A DNA stretch of 40,601 nucleotides from Halalkalibacter hemicellulosilyticusJCM 9152 (GCF_000513115.1 NZ_BAUU01000035.1:1-40601), one strand, 5' to 3'; counted from the first letter of the stretch, positions 1 through 8,536 are shown. The notes: generated by a model from the letters alone, not told the origin. Made by a program: numbers and translations.

Positions 1-516
1 GCCAGTGTGTGGAACTGATATTCCTCCTGTTGCGATAATAACTGAGGAAGTGTATAGCTTATCCCCTGTTGATAGTTGAACGTAATCGACAGCGCCTTCT
101 ACATATTCAATCGTTTCAACGTGAGTATTTATCCGGATCGTTACGCCGAGTCGATGAACTTCACGTAAAAGCGTTTCGACGACTGTGGTCGCTTTATCAT
201 TAACGGGAAACATACGCCCGCGGTCTTCTTCTTTTAACGCGATACCAAGCCCTTCAAAAAAAGCTATAATGTCTTCATTATTGAAAACAGAAAAAGGACT
301 GTACATAAATCGTCCATTACCAGTGATGTGGGCAATCAGGTGGTCGATTTCCATTAGATTTGTCACGTTGCAACGCCCTCCACCAGAAATCGCAAGTTTG
401 CGTCCGAGTTTACTTCCTTTATCGATAAGTAGTACTTTGGCACCGTATGTTGCAGCGGCAATAGAGGCCATTAGACCAGATGGTCCACCACCAATGACAA
501 TGACATCTTGTTTCAT
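1..516 (-). CDS. ytfP: YtfP-like FAD-dependent oxidoreductase (HI0933 family), partial
   Basis: The gene runs off the left edge; 172 N-terminal codons are present. The translation begins [18 protein letters not shown], a Rossmann dinucleotide-binding motif (GGGPSG, residues 9-14) that binds the FAD ADP moiety, followed by [17 protein letters not shown], the signature of the HI0933/YtfP family of flavoproteins. A second glycine-rich strand (VIIATGG) lies near the truncated end. The ATG at 514-516 follows an AGGTG ribosome binding site. The physiological substrate is not known; family members are annotated as NAD(P)/FAD-dependent oxidoreductases, and in B. subtilis ytfP lies near ytgP as it does here. 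It is transcribed away from murJ. Because the C-terminal part is missing, completeness cannot be judged. Family identification is firm, function is not. Confidence 0.93.
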   Translation of the reverse strand, partial: MKQDVIVIGGGPSGLMASIAAATYGAKVLLIDKGSKLGRKLAISGGGRCNVTNLMEIDHLIAHITGNGRFMYSPFSVFNNEDIIAFFEGLGIALKEEDRGRMFPVNDKATTVVETLLREVHRLGVTIRINTHVETIEYVEGAVDYVQLSTGDKLYTSSVIIATGGISVPHTG

Positions 517-928
517 TTCTACACCTCATCTCATACAAAGAATAAGGAAGTATACCAATTTATAAATGGGAAAGCAAGCACGTAATATAAATTGATTACA
601 AAGAATGTTAGAATTTTGCAACCTTTTAGTTAAGCACTAGCCTTGACTCTATGGTAAAATGCAAAGGAGTCTTTAAAAGTAAATGTCAAGATGGGCGTTA
701 TGTTTTTTTAAAGAAGTTATTTGCGTTTTTCTTTAAATATAAAATTCTTAGAAGTTTAATCAAAGTGGGTGTAAGTGAATTCAGAGAAGGACGTTGGCTT
801 CGCACGTTACACGTTAATCTAGAAAGAAGTTCACTTTCCGAATGAACTCAAACCCGGGAAACGGCTACGTACGAAGCAATTAAGGAAAGACTGCTACGCA
901 GCTTTTCTTAAAGAAAGAAGGTATGACG
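517..928. other. Divergent intergenic region between ytfP and murJ
   Basis: This gap holds copy A of a dispersed repeat in its right part. The left part (517-774) is AT-rich and shows no gene or clear promoter that I can support. A 64-codon open frame at 651-845 overlaps the repeat, has no good ribosome binding site and resembles no family I know, so I do not call it. The murJ ribosome binding site (AGAAGG, about 916-921) lies just after the repeat end, so the repeat would be in the murJ 5' leader if transcription starts upstream of it. Confidence 0.6.
775..912 (+). repeat. Dispersed intergenic repeat, copy A
   Basis: About 138 bp beginning GTGAATTCAG, then ACGTTGGCTTCGCACGTTAC, then AACTCAAACCC, and a terminal hairpin whose arms are TTAAGGAAAG and CTTTTCTTAA with inner CTGC/GCAG. 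The same blocks occur in the same order at 26087-26220 (copy B; 18 of 20 bases identical in the GTTGGCTTCG block) and 19921-20040 (copy C, which shares the GTGAATTCA start). Inside the copy, GCTTCGcACGT can pair with ACGTaCGAAGC. I do not recognise a named family. See findings. Confidence 0.65.
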
Positions 929-2569
929 ATGTCTGATCAAAAGTTATTGCGCGGCACAATGATCTTAACAGCTGCGACAATGATTTCAAAAGTACTTGGT
1001 CTTATTTATATTTTTCCTTTTACAGCTATCGTAGGCTCAACTGGGGTAGCATTATATAATTATGGTTATCTCCCATACATGGTTTTACTAAGTTTGGCGA
1101 CTTTAGGAGTCCCTTTAGCGATTTCAAAATTTGTTTCAAAATATCATACATTAGGTGATTACCGTACAGGTCATCGCTTGTTTAAGTCAGGAATCATCGT
1201 TCTATCTATAACAGGCTGTTTCGGTTTTCTCTTATTATTTCTGTCTGCACCATCTTTAGCTCCTCTTATCGTTGATTCTTCAGACCCTGGCGGAAATACA
1301 CACGATGATATTGTTTTTACAATTCGAATGGTGAGTGTTGCCTTAGTGGTCGTTCCTATTATGGCTGTTATCCGTGGTTATTTCCAAGGCTTTCAATCGA
1401 TGGGGCCAACTGCTGTCTCACAAGTGATTGAACAGCTCGTTCGTATTTTCTTTATTCTAGTTGTGACTTTCTTTATTGTACAAGTGATGAATGGTGAAGT
1501 GGGTACGGCAGTTGGATTTGCAACATTTGGTGCATTTACAGGTGCGATTGGTGGCTTAGTTGTATTAATGATGTACTGGTTTAAACGAAGACGGTTTATA
1601 TATGAGCAAATTGATAAAAGCACAGTCGACCATCAGCTTTCCTATAAGGAGATGTATAAAGAGCTAATAGCGTATGCTCTCCCTCTTTCGTTTGTTGGTT
1701 TAGCTTTGCCTCTCTACCAAATAATTGATTTATTTACGTTTAATCAAACACTAATGGCAAATGGGATGGACCAGGTTGTATCTGAGACGTATTTTGGTGT
1801 GTTTTCAGGGACAGCCCATAAAATTATTCTCATCCCTATGGCTTTAGCGACTGCTTTATCTGTGACGTTGATTCCAACGATCACTAAATCATTTACGAGT
1901 GGTGATCAACAAACGTTACAGAAGCAGATCACGCAAACTTTTCAAATCATTCTCTTTTTAACTATACCAGCTGCAGTAGGGCTATCCGTACTTTCTTATG
2001 CGGTGTTTGGGTCTTTATACGGCTTGGAGGATCTTGAAATTGGTGGCTATATTTTACGGTATTATGCACCAATCACTTTATTCTTTGCTCTATTTGCTGT
2101 AACAGCAGCCATTTTACAAGGGCTTAATAAACAAAAATATGCTGTCATCGCGTTAGCAGTTGGTTTAGGAGTGAAGCTGTTAACAACTCAGCTGTTACTT
2201 TCTTGGCTCGGCCCAATTGGAGGAGTGTTCGCAACCTATTTAGGATATATCACTTCGCTTGCTGTTACAATCTCAGCGATTGGAAAGTATGCTCAATTCC
2301 ATTATGGATTTGTCGCTAAAAGAGCACTCCTAATTTCGATCTTCTCGTTTATAATGGCTATAGGTGTGATTGTCATAAACCTTGGGATGCGACAAATGTT
2401 GGGAGAGGTGACACGTTTAGCTGAGTGGGGTATTTTACTTTTAGGGGCAGGGGTAGGTTTTGTTATTTTTATGTTCCTATCTTATCGCTCTCATTTAGCA
2501 GGACAAGTATTAGGGAATCGATTTCGTTTCTTGAAAAGAGAAAAAGCAAAACAGCAGCAAGGTAATTAG
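929..2569 (+). CDS. murJ: MurJ/YtgP lipid II flippase (MOP superfamily)
   Basis: A 546-residue polytopic membrane protein of the polysaccharide-export branch of the MOP (MATE-like) superfamily. The N-terminus (GTMILTAATMISKVLGLIYI) and the length (B. subtilis YtgP is about 544 residues) match YtgP, the MurJ homologue that moves lipid II across the cytoplasmic membrane for peptidoglycan synthesis. About 14 hydrophobic segments are visible, with the typical long cytoplasmic loop near residues 215-240 (WFKRRRFIYEQIDKS) and a basic C-terminal tail. An ATG lies at 923, but the ribosome binding site AGAAGG is only one base from it, so the ATG at 929 with about 7 bases of spacing is preferred. The next two genes encode SEDS polymerases, fitting a cell-wall cluster. 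The start sits directly after a repeat copy. Confidence 0.93.
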   Translation: MSDQKLLRGTMILTAATMISKVLGLIYIFPFTAIVGSTGVALYNYGYLPYMVLLSLATLGVPLAISKFVSKYHTLGDYRTGHRLFKSGIIVLSITGCFGFLLLFLSAPSLAPLIVDSSDPGGNTHDDIVFTIRMVSVALVVVPIMAVIRGYFQGFQSMGPTAVSQVIEQLVRIFFILVVTFFIVQVMNGEVGTAVGFATFGAFTGAIGGLVVLMMYWFKRRRFIYEQIDKSTVDHQLSYKEMYKELIAYALPLSFVGLALPLYQIIDLFTFNQTLMANGMDQVVSETYFGVFSGTAHKIILIPMALATALSVTLIPTITKSFTSGDQQTLQKQITQTFQIILFLTIPAAVGLSVLSYAVFGSLYGLEDLEIGGYILRYYAPITLFFALFAVTAAILQGLNKQKYAVIALAVGLGVKLLTTQLLLSWLGPIGGVFATYLGYITSLAVTISAIGKYAQFHYGFVAKRALLISIFSFIMAIGVIVINLGMRQMLGEVTRLAEWGILLLGAGVGFVIFMFLSYRSHLAGQVLGNRFRFLKREKAKQQQGN

Positions 2570-2696
2570 TGAGCATTCGACAAGTGTTGCTAATGATATC
2601 CTCTTTTGCTCTTTTTTCGCCTTTGATATAATAAAAGAATAGATCACAATAATCATGAATAGAAATGGTAGAATAAGGGTGTAGTTGGAGGATGCG

Positions 2697-3812
2697 ATGA
2701 AATATTCATTTCGAAAAGATAATGACTGGTTCTTAATAATAACAGTATTCCTTCTTGCGATATTTGGCCTTATTATGGTCTTTAGTGCAAGCTATGTATT
2801 TGGAATCGCAATGGAAACACCAGACCCTTACTTTTATATAAAACGACAATTACAATGGTTTTTTCTTGGAACTTTCTTTTTTCTTGTCGTCATGCATATT
2901 CCTTTTCGATTTTATAAAAAGCTATCACCATTGCTTATTATCTTATCACTCATAGCATTGGCACTTGTCCTAGTACCTGGAGTAGGCTATACCGTAAATG
3001 GAGCAACAAGGTGGATTCGGATTGGATCATTTCAAATTCAGCCTTCAGAAGTTGTTAAAATTGTGATTATTATTTATTTAGCACAAGTGTATTCGCAAAA
3101 GCAAGCCTATATCGATCAATTTATTCGCGGTGTTATGCCACCACTTATTATTGTAGGCTTTATATTTGGGCTGATAATGCTTCAGCCTGATTTAGGTACG
3201 GCGACGTCCATTATGCTTGTAGCTGTCATCATCGTTTTCTTTTCAGGTGCGAAATGGTGGCATTTGCTAAGCTTAGGAATTGTAGGAGGCTCGCTGTTTG
3301 CTGTCTTTTCAATGTCTGAGGATTACCGTATAAGGCGTCTAACTTCTTTTGTGGATCCTTTTGCTGATCCACTAGACTCAGGATTACAGTTAATTCAATC
3401 GTATATAGCCATTGCACATGGTGGTCTTAGTGGTACAGGCTTGGGGCAAAGTGTTCAGAAGCTATTTTATTTACCTGAACCATTTACGGATTTTATTCTA
3501 GCTATTATCTCTGAAGAGCTAGGTCTTCTAGGTATTGCATTTGTGTTAGGCGCACATGCTCTGATTTTGTTTCGTGGAGTTATGATAGGAACACGATGTA
3601 AGAACCCATTTGGTAGCTTGTTAGCATTTGGAATTGTCTTTCAAATTGCGATTCAAGTCGTGTTTAATGTTGGTGCGGTCACGGGTTTATTACCTATTAC
3701 AGGTATTCCTCTTCCGCTCGTTAGTAATGGTGGTTCATCCTTGTTTGTCACTTTAGTCTCTTTGGCGATTTTAGCAATATTTCTCGCTACAACATTCGGC
3801 AACAACGTTTAA
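2697..3812 (+). CDS. SEDS-family peptidoglycan glycosyltransferase, FtsW/SpoVE-like
   Basis: A 371-residue integral membrane protein of the SEDS family (FtsW, RodA, SpoVE), which polymerises lipid II into glycan strands together with a class B penicillin-binding protein. Seen in the sequence: about ten membrane segments, the RQLQWFFLG segment near residue 50, NGATRWIRIG with IQPSE near 101-117, QPDLGTA near 163, the extracellular-loop motif SFVDPFADPLDSGLQLIQS with the catalytic-type Asp at 220, and the C-terminal PLVSNGGSS motif. The loop motif and length are closer to FtsW/SpoVE than to RodA. An upstream TTG at 2685 lies within the ribosome binding site TTGGAGG, so the ATG at 2697 is chosen. 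It is followed after 71 bases by a second SEDS gene. Whether it serves division, sporulation or another cell-wall task cannot be decided here. Confidence 0.88.
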   Translation: MKYSFRKDNDWFLIITVFLLAIFGLIMVFSASYVFGIAMETPDPYFYIKRQLQWFFLGTFFFLVVMHIPFRFYKKLSPLLIILSLIALALVLVPGVGYTVNGATRWIRIGSFQIQPSEVVKIVIIIYLAQVYSQKQAYIDQFIRGVMPPLIIVGFIFGLIMLQPDLGTATSIMLVAVIIVFFSGAKWWHLLSLGIVGGSLFAVFSMSEDYRIRRLTSFVDPFADPLDSGLQLIQSYIAIAHGGLSGTGLGQSVQKLFYLPEPFTDFILAIISEELGLLGIAFVLGAHALILFRGVMIGTRCKNPFGSLLAFGIVFQIAIQVVFNVGAVTGLLPITGIPLPLVSNGGSSLFVTLVSLAILAIFLATTFGNNV

Positions 3813-3883
3813 ATGAAAATAAAGATGACGTCCAGCTTTCTGCTTCATAAAGTAAGATTGCTGCTCTATAGATGGAGGGTCAC

Positions 3884-5077
3884 ATGGAAGAAAGAAAGAC
3901 ACCTTTTCAACAGCTCGATTATACGCTGCTGTTTTTAATGTTTGTTTTAATGTGTATAAGCTTATTAGCGATTTATAGTGGGGTTTCTGGCTCGACTCAA
4001 TATGCGTTGGTCCCTTCCGCTGTCGTGACACAACAATTAGTGTTTTATGCAGCGGGTTTTATTATTATGATTGGGATGTTATTTGTTGATTATGATTTGT
4101 TTAAGAGCTTCTCAATCCCATTATATTTCCTTAGTTTAATTGCTTTAATATTAGTATCTTTTACACCTTTAGGAGTGCATAGAAATGGTGCGACCCGCTG
4201 GCTGGACTTAGGCTTTGCAGAACCACAGCCATCAGAAATTATGAAGATCGTTCTTATTATCATTTTGGCACATATGTTATTTAACATTACCCATCATCGA
4301 GTGGAAAAGGATTTGAAGTCAGATCTTGTTATTGTTTTTAAAGTGTTAGCGGTCGGGTTGCCACCTTTTTTCCTTGTATTGCAACAACCTGATTTAGGAA
4401 CGGCTCTTGTTATTGCTAGTGTGATTGCAACGATGCTACTATTGTCAGGAGTCGCATGGCGAATTTTGTTTGCTCTTGGGCTTTCAGCAGTTGCTGGTTT
4501 ACTAGGGCTCATTTATCTTCATAATACGAATTATGAATTATTTTCAAAATTTATTGCAGGTCATCAATTAGAACGTATTTATGGTTGGTTAGACCCTTAT
4601 GAATATCAAGGGAGTTTTGGGTATCAGCTCGTTATGGCGATTCGGGGAATTGGCTCGGGACAATTGTATGGAGCTGGCTTCATGCAAGGGGTGCAAACAC
4701 AAAGTGATATAGTTCCTGAAATTCATACTGATTTTATTTTTACCGTCATTGGAGAAGAATTTGGGTTCTTTGGAGCTGTTATTTTGATTGTAACGTATTT
4801 CTTATTGTTTTATCGGATGATTATAATTGCCCTTACGTGTAACAATTTATTTGGAACGTATTTAGTTTCAGGAGTGATCGGCTTACTCGTTTTCCAAGTT
4901 TTCCAAAACATTGCGATGACGATCGGATTAATGCCTATTACTGGCTTGGCATTACCTTTTATAAGCTATGGGGGAAGTGCTCTCATGACGAATATGATTG
5001 CAATGGGAATTGTTTTGAATGTTAATATGCGAACGAAGCACTATATGTTTGAATCGGATGAAGAAAGTTTGTCATGA
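3884..5077 (+). CDS. SEDS-family peptidoglycan glycosyltransferase, RodA-like
   Basis: A 397-residue polytopic membrane protein and the second SEDS polymerase in tandem. Motifs visible: NGATRWLDLG (101-110), QPSEIMK (115-121), QQPDLGTA (167-174), GWLDPYEYQGSFGYQLV with the catalytic-type Asp at 237, HTDFIFTVIGEEFGFFG, and PFISYGGSA near the C-terminus. The WLDP loop and longer N-terminus look more like RodA than FtsW. SEDS proteins transfer lipid II disaccharides onto growing glycan and normally pair with a class B PBP, none of which is encoded here. The ORF could start at ATG 3872, but GGAGGG overlaps that codon and fits ATG 3884 with about 5 bases of spacing. No convincing terminator separates it from the preceding SEDS gene, so co-transcription with it, and perhaps with murJ, is likely. 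Confidence 0.88.
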   Translation: MEERKTPFQQLDYTLLFLMFVLMCISLLAIYSGVSGSTQYALVPSAVVTQQLVFYAAGFIIMIGMLFVDYDLFKSFSIPLYFLSLIALILVSFTPLGVHRNGATRWLDLGFAEPQPSEIMKIVLIIILAHMLFNITHHRVEKDLKSDLVIVFKVLAVGLPPFFLVLQQPDLGTALVIASVIATMLLLSGVAWRILFALGLSAVAGLLGLIYLHNTNYELFSKFIAGHQLERIYGWLDPYEYQGSFGYQLVMAIRGIGSGQLYGAGFMQGVQTQSDIVPEIHTDFIFTVIGEEFGFFGAVILIVTYFLLFYRMIIIALTCNNLFGTYLVSGVIGLLVFQVFQNIAMTIGLMPITGLALPFISYGGSALMTNMIAMGIVLNVNMRTKHYMFESDEESLS

Positions 5078-5150
5078 AAAGAGTGAACGTACATTGATAC
5101 GGGTATAGATAGAAGAAGCTGTATGAAGGAAAACATGAGGAGGGATGATC

Positions 5151-5828
5151 ATGAAAGTAATCATTGGTTCTGGAAGGTTAGCGACATTACTTATTGATCG
5201 ATTCAACCGTTCAGAGACGATCGGGGTGTATGGTCGAAACGAGAGTAAGGTACAATCGTTATTAACAAGATATTCTCATTTAACGAATGTCTCTATCGAA
5301 CAATTAAAAGTAGCTGATGATGTCTTTCTTTGTATCCCGGCCTCCAGTTATCAAGATTTTTTTAAAAAAGCGAGCCCTTTTTTAAAAAAAGAAGCGACGT
5401 TTTACCATATGGCAACTGCGTTAATGAAGGAAGATGTGGAAGAGATGCTGCAAGGGCAATCTGTGATTCCATTAAAGTTTGCCGGTCATGCGATTCAAGC
5501 GAAATATGATCAAGGTGGTACGCTCGTTCTAGAGAAGCAATGGAGTGAAAAATGTGATTTGATTAAGCAGCTATTTCCTCTCATGCAAGTTGTCATTGGG
5601 ACAGAAGAAGAGGTTTTGATGGCTAACACGCTAGCGACAAAAGCAGCGATCGAGATGGCTATGACTGTTGAGAAGGAATTAAAGAAAAAAGGAATCGCAG
5701 ATGATATCTCTTCACAAATGCTCAAACAAGTTGTACCTGGAGTGTTAAACAGTTATTTATCAGGAGATCTTGGTCATTTTGCTCGTACATTTGTGAATGA
5801 AGTGCAAAAAAAGGTGGATCATCAATGA
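5151..5828 (+). CDS. NADP-binding Rossmann protein, ProC/F420-oxidoreductase-like
   Basis: A 225-residue protein beginning MKVIIGSGRLATLLIDRF, a glycine-rich nucleotide-binding loop (GSGRLA), then a strand ending in VYGRNESK where an NADP 2'-phosphate would be recognised. DVFLCIPASSY and a mixed helical C-terminal half follow, which resembles the pyrroline-5-carboxylate reductase/NADP oxidoreductase fold. I cannot assign a substrate. The ATG at 5145 abuts the ribosome binding site GAGGAGGG; ATG 5151 has normal spacing and is preferred. The stop overlaps the rsuA start by four bases (ATGA), implying translational coupling with the pseudouridine synthase. The fold is fairly secure, the function unknown. 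Confidence 0.75.
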   Translation: MKVIIGSGRLATLLIDRFNRSETIGVYGRNESKVQSLLTRYSHLTNVSIEQLKVADDVFLCIPASSYQDFFKKASPFLKKEATFYHMATALMKEDVEEMLQGQSVIPLKFAGHAIQAKYDQGGTLVLEKQWSEKCDLIKQLFPLMQVVIGTEEEVLMANTLATKAAIEMAMTVEKELKKKGIADDISSQMLKQVVPGVLNSYLSGDLGHFARTFVNEVQKKVDHQ

Positions 5829-6547
5829 GACTTGATAAATTATTATCTCATACAGGCTATGGGACACGGAAAGAAGTGAAGAAGCTTCTGAAAACAGGTG
5901 CGATAAAAGTGAATGAGATGTGTGTGAAAGATGCGAAAACGCAAGTAGATCCACAAAATGATACAGTGAGCGTCTATGAAGAAATGATCCATTATCAACC
6001 GTTGATTTATTTAATGTTAAATAAACCAAAAGGGGTTATTTCGGCAACTGAGGATCAGCGTCACAAAACTGTCGTCGATTTATTGGAGAGTACTTATCAG
6101 CGTTATGAACCATTTCCGGTAGGACGCTTGGATAAAGACACAGAAGGGCTATTGCTGTTAACAAATGATGGTCAATTTTCTCATTCGCTTATGTCCCCTA
6201 AGAAACATGTTAAAAAGACGTATATAGCTGAAGTAGCTGGATTAGTAACAGATGAGGATCGACTCCTTTTTCAAAAAGGCGTGAAATTAGATGACGGTTA
6301 TTGGACGAAGCCTGCAGAGTTAATCATTTTAAAAGCAGGTGAGGTCTCTACTGTACAATTGACGATTACCGAAGGAAAGTTTCACCAAGTCAAAAGGATG
6401 TTTGAAGCAGTGGGGAAGAAAGTAACGGAATTAAAGCGAACACAGATTGCCAACTTACGGTTAGATGAAACGTTGAAATTGGGAGGATATCGTGAACTAC
6501 GTGAGGATGAATGGCCTCTCCTATTTAATGATCCTACTAGCCAATAA
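5825..6547 (+). CDS. rsuA: RsuA-family pseudouridine synthase (YtzG-like)
   Basis: A 240-residue protein with an N-terminal S4 RNA-binding domain (MRLDKLLSHTGYGTRKEV, residues 1-60) and an RsuA/RluB-type catalytic domain. The motif PVGRLDKDTEGLLLLTNDG carries the catalytic Asp (GRLD) that attacks the target uridine; MLNKPKGVIS and GKFHQVKRMF are further family motifs. The family makes pseudouridine in ribosomal RNA, with 16S position 516 as the usual RsuA target; the site here is inferred. The start overlaps the preceding gene by four bases, with AAGGTGG as ribosome binding site. The stop codon lies inside the stem of a long bidirectional terminator shared with the convergent ytzE. Confidence 0.92.
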   Translation: MRLDKLLSHTGYGTRKEVKKLLKTGAIKVNEMCVKDAKTQVDPQNDTVSVYEEMIHYQPLIYLMLNKPKGVISATEDQRHKTVVDLLESTYQRYEPFPVGRLDKDTEGLLLLTNDGQFSHSLMSPKKHVKKTYIAEVAGLVTDEDRLLFQKGVKLDDGYWTKPAELIILKAGEVSTVQLTITEGKFHQVKRMFEAVGKKVTELKRTQIANLRLDETLKLGGYRELREDEWPLLFNDPTSQ

Positions 6548-6586
6548 AAACCAGAGGATTTTCGCTCCTCTGGTTTTTATTGGCTA
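6538..6586. terminator. Bidirectional terminator between rsuA and ytzE, 21-bp perfect stem
   Basis: Two fully complementary 21-base arms, at 6538-6558 and 6566-6586, flank a 7-base loop. They contain AAAAACC on one side and GGTTTTT on the other, so either strand gives a stem with an internal U-tract. The TAA of rsuA (6545-6547) and the TAG of ytzE (6584-6586) both lie within the arms, so the two convergent genes share one compact terminator. Confidence 0.93.
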
Positions 6587-6801
6587 CGATACGCGGATCT
6601 TCTTATTCGTGACCGTCCATTTCCCACGACTGGGGCTCTCAACGAGCTTGTTGTATTCAAGGACATTTAAATCTCGTTGATGGTACGTTGAGTCGTTCCG
6701 AACTCTTCAACTAGTTCATTCGTTGTGACGGCCCCCTTTTGTTTGATGTAAAGGTAGATAGACTTAATTCGAGTCAGCATACGATCAGTTGAAGTTTTCA
6801 A
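6584..6801 (-). pseudogene. ytzE: ytzE, small DeoR-type HTH regulator, frameshifted
   Basis: On the minus strand a TTG start at 6801, behind the ribosome binding site AAGGAGTGG, reads MKTSTDRMLTRIKSIYLYIK, then QKGAVTTNELVEEFGTTQRT, and then hits a stop. Adding one base near 6679 (a C on the minus strand, giving ATCCAACGA) restores IQRDLNVLEYNKLVESPSRG and KWTVTNKKIRVS to the stop at 6586. The rebuilt 72-residue protein matches my memory of B. subtilis YtzE, a short DeoR-family winged helix-turn-helix protein without an effector domain. The length of 218 bases is one short of a whole number of codons. Everything downstream of the break is conserved, so a sequencing deletion or a very recent mutation is likelier than old decay. 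The gene is convergent with rsuA and its regulatory target is unknown. Confidence 0.85.
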
Positions 6802-7061
6802 ACAACCACTCCTTCTTCTTAATCATGACTTTGTTAAGTAGAGTCTATGTAATAGAAGCTCCTTTCATGACGCTTATTACATGGACGAGTGAAACAACAT
6901 CGACATTTAGGGACAGTTGCAATTTACATTTAAGAAAGGTATCGTTAAGTGGTTCTTTAATGGATATACGTGTAGCAACCTTTCATTAATTACATTTTAC
7001 AATAGACAGGATAAATAAGCAAAGTGAAGCACTAATAATTGTTTAAATGGGGGGATACGAT

Positions 7062-8474
7062 GTGAATTGGCAAGAAGAAGTGAACAAACGGAAGGAACAA
7101 ATTGTCGAAACAGCAAGAGCATTTTTGCAAATTGAAAGTGTACTTGATGAAGCGACTGCGACTGAATCGTCTCCATTTGGCAAGGGGATTGACAAAGCAT
7201 TAACTTTTTTATTACAACGAGGTAAGGAATTCAACTTATCAACAAAAAATGTTGATGGCTACGCTGGGTTAATAGAGTATGGTCATGGAGAAGAAAGTGT
7301 CGGTGTGTTATGTCATATTGATGTCGTACCAGCTCAGTCAAATGGTTGGCTAACGCATCCTTTTGCCGCAGAGGTGAGAGATCAAGCTATTATTGCTAGA
7401 GGAGCTATGGATAATAAAGGTCCGACGATTGCATCTTTCTTTGCCTTAGTGTTATTAAAGGAATTAGGGCTAGAGGTGAACAAGCGAGTTCAATTAATTC
7501 TTGGAACGGATGAGGAAAGCCATTGGCGTTGTGTTGAGCATTATTTTAAGCAAGAAGAAATGCCAGTGATCGGTTTTGCTCCTGATGCGGATTTTCCGAT
7601 TATACATGCTGAGAAAGGGATCATTGATGTGATGCTATCACAGTCTAGGCAAGCAACGAATCAGCCTAACTCTATTATTAAGTTAGTTCGCTTTACTGCT
7701 GGTGAGCGAATGAATATGGTGCCTGATGAAGCAGTTGCTTTACTTGAAGGGAACCTTACACATTTAGAAATGATTAAAGAGAAATATGAGCACTACTTGC
7801 AAAATGAAGGATTAGATGGAATGGCTCGACTGAAACAGAGCCAAATTGAACTCACCTGTTTTGGCAAGGCTGCTCATGGATCAACACCAGAAGTAGGAGT
7901 AAATGCTGGAGTTGAGCTTGCATCGTTCTTGGTACATCAAGGAAATCTCCAAGATGCAATAAGTCGATTTTTCTCATTTGTTTCAACGATGAGACATGAC
8001 TATACCGGGAAATCCTTTGGCATTGATATGAAGGATGAGGTCTCAGGAATGTTAAGTGTGAATGCAGGCTTAATCACATACGAAGAGGATGGAGAAGCGC
8101 AACTAGGCTGTAACATTCGCTATCCTGTAACGAAAAATGGTGATGTTCTTATCAATAAGCTCGCAACGCTTGCACAAGAGCATCGGCTCCATTGTCGGAT
8201 CATTGATCATATGAAGCCAAGCTATGTCGAGAAAGATGATCCTCTTATTCAAACGTTACAGGCCGTTTATGAGCGTCATACTGGTGAAAAAGCTGAGCTT
8301 TTAGCTATTGGTGGTGGAACGTATGCGCGATCATTGAAGAAAGGAGTTGCATTTGGCCCATTATTCCCTGGACGAGAAGATCGTGCTCATCAGAAAAATG
8401 AAGAAATTTTAATTGAGGATCTGTTGAAGATGACGGCGATTTATGCCGATGCTATGTATGAACTAGCTAAGTAA
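7062..8474 (+). CDS. pepV: Dipeptidase PepV (M20 family, YtjP-like)
   Basis: A 470-residue cytoplasmic metallopeptidase of the M20 family, which cleaves dipeptides and some N-terminal residues from short peptides. Expected zinc ligands and catalytic residues are in place: VLCHIDVVP (His and Asp), ARGAMDNKGP (bridging Asp), GTDEESHW (catalytic Glu and Glu ligand), FAPDADFP (Asp) and REDRAHQKNE (C-terminal His). The lid domain lies between, around residues 190-370. The ORF could begin with ATG at 7047, but that codon abuts the GGGGGG ribosome binding site; the GTG at 7062 gives MNWQEEVNKRKEQI, the usual PepV N-terminus. It corresponds in position to B. subtilis ytjP, next to ytkP. It is a single gene facing the minus-strand ytkP. 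Confidence 0.94.
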   Translation: MNWQEEVNKRKEQIVETARAFLQIESVLDEATATESSPFGKGIDKALTFLLQRGKEFNLSTKNVDGYAGLIEYGHGEESVGVLCHIDVVPAQSNGWLTHPFAAEVRDQAIIARGAMDNKGPTIASFFALVLLKELGLEVNKRVQLILGTDEESHWRCVEHYFKQEEMPVIGFAPDADFPIIHAEKGIIDVMLSQSRQATNQPNSIIKLVRFTAGERMNMVPDEAVALLEGNLTHLEMIKEKYEHYLQNEGLDGMARLKQSQIELTCFGKAAHGSTPEVGVNAGVELASFLVHQGNLQDAISRFFSFVSTMRHDYTGKSFGIDMKDEVSGMLSVNAGLITYEEDGEAQLGCNIRYPVTKNGDVLINKLATLAQEHRLHCRIIDHMKPSYVEKDDPLIQTLQAVYERHTGEKAELLAIGGGTYARSLKKGVAFGPLFPGREDRAHQKNEEILIEDLLKMTAIYADAMYELAK

Positions 8475-8536
8475 TACCAAAGCCTCCAGAAAGTCGTAAC
8501 ATAGAAAGTGTCTAGTTCTGTTCTAACGTTTAAAAG

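Noticed and set aside
185-565. A 126-codon plus-strand frame at the left edge
   Set aside because: It is the antisense shadow of ytfP, whose minus-strand translation has clear FAD-binding and family motifs.
651-845. A 64-codon plus-strand frame upstream of murJ
   Set aside because: It has no convincing ribosome binding site, overlaps the dispersed repeat, and its translation resembles no family; it is best explained as chance.
6492-6989. Plus-strand frames of 62 and 66 codons after rsuA
   Set aside because: They run antisense to ytzE or across the intergenic gap, and the family match is on the minus strand.
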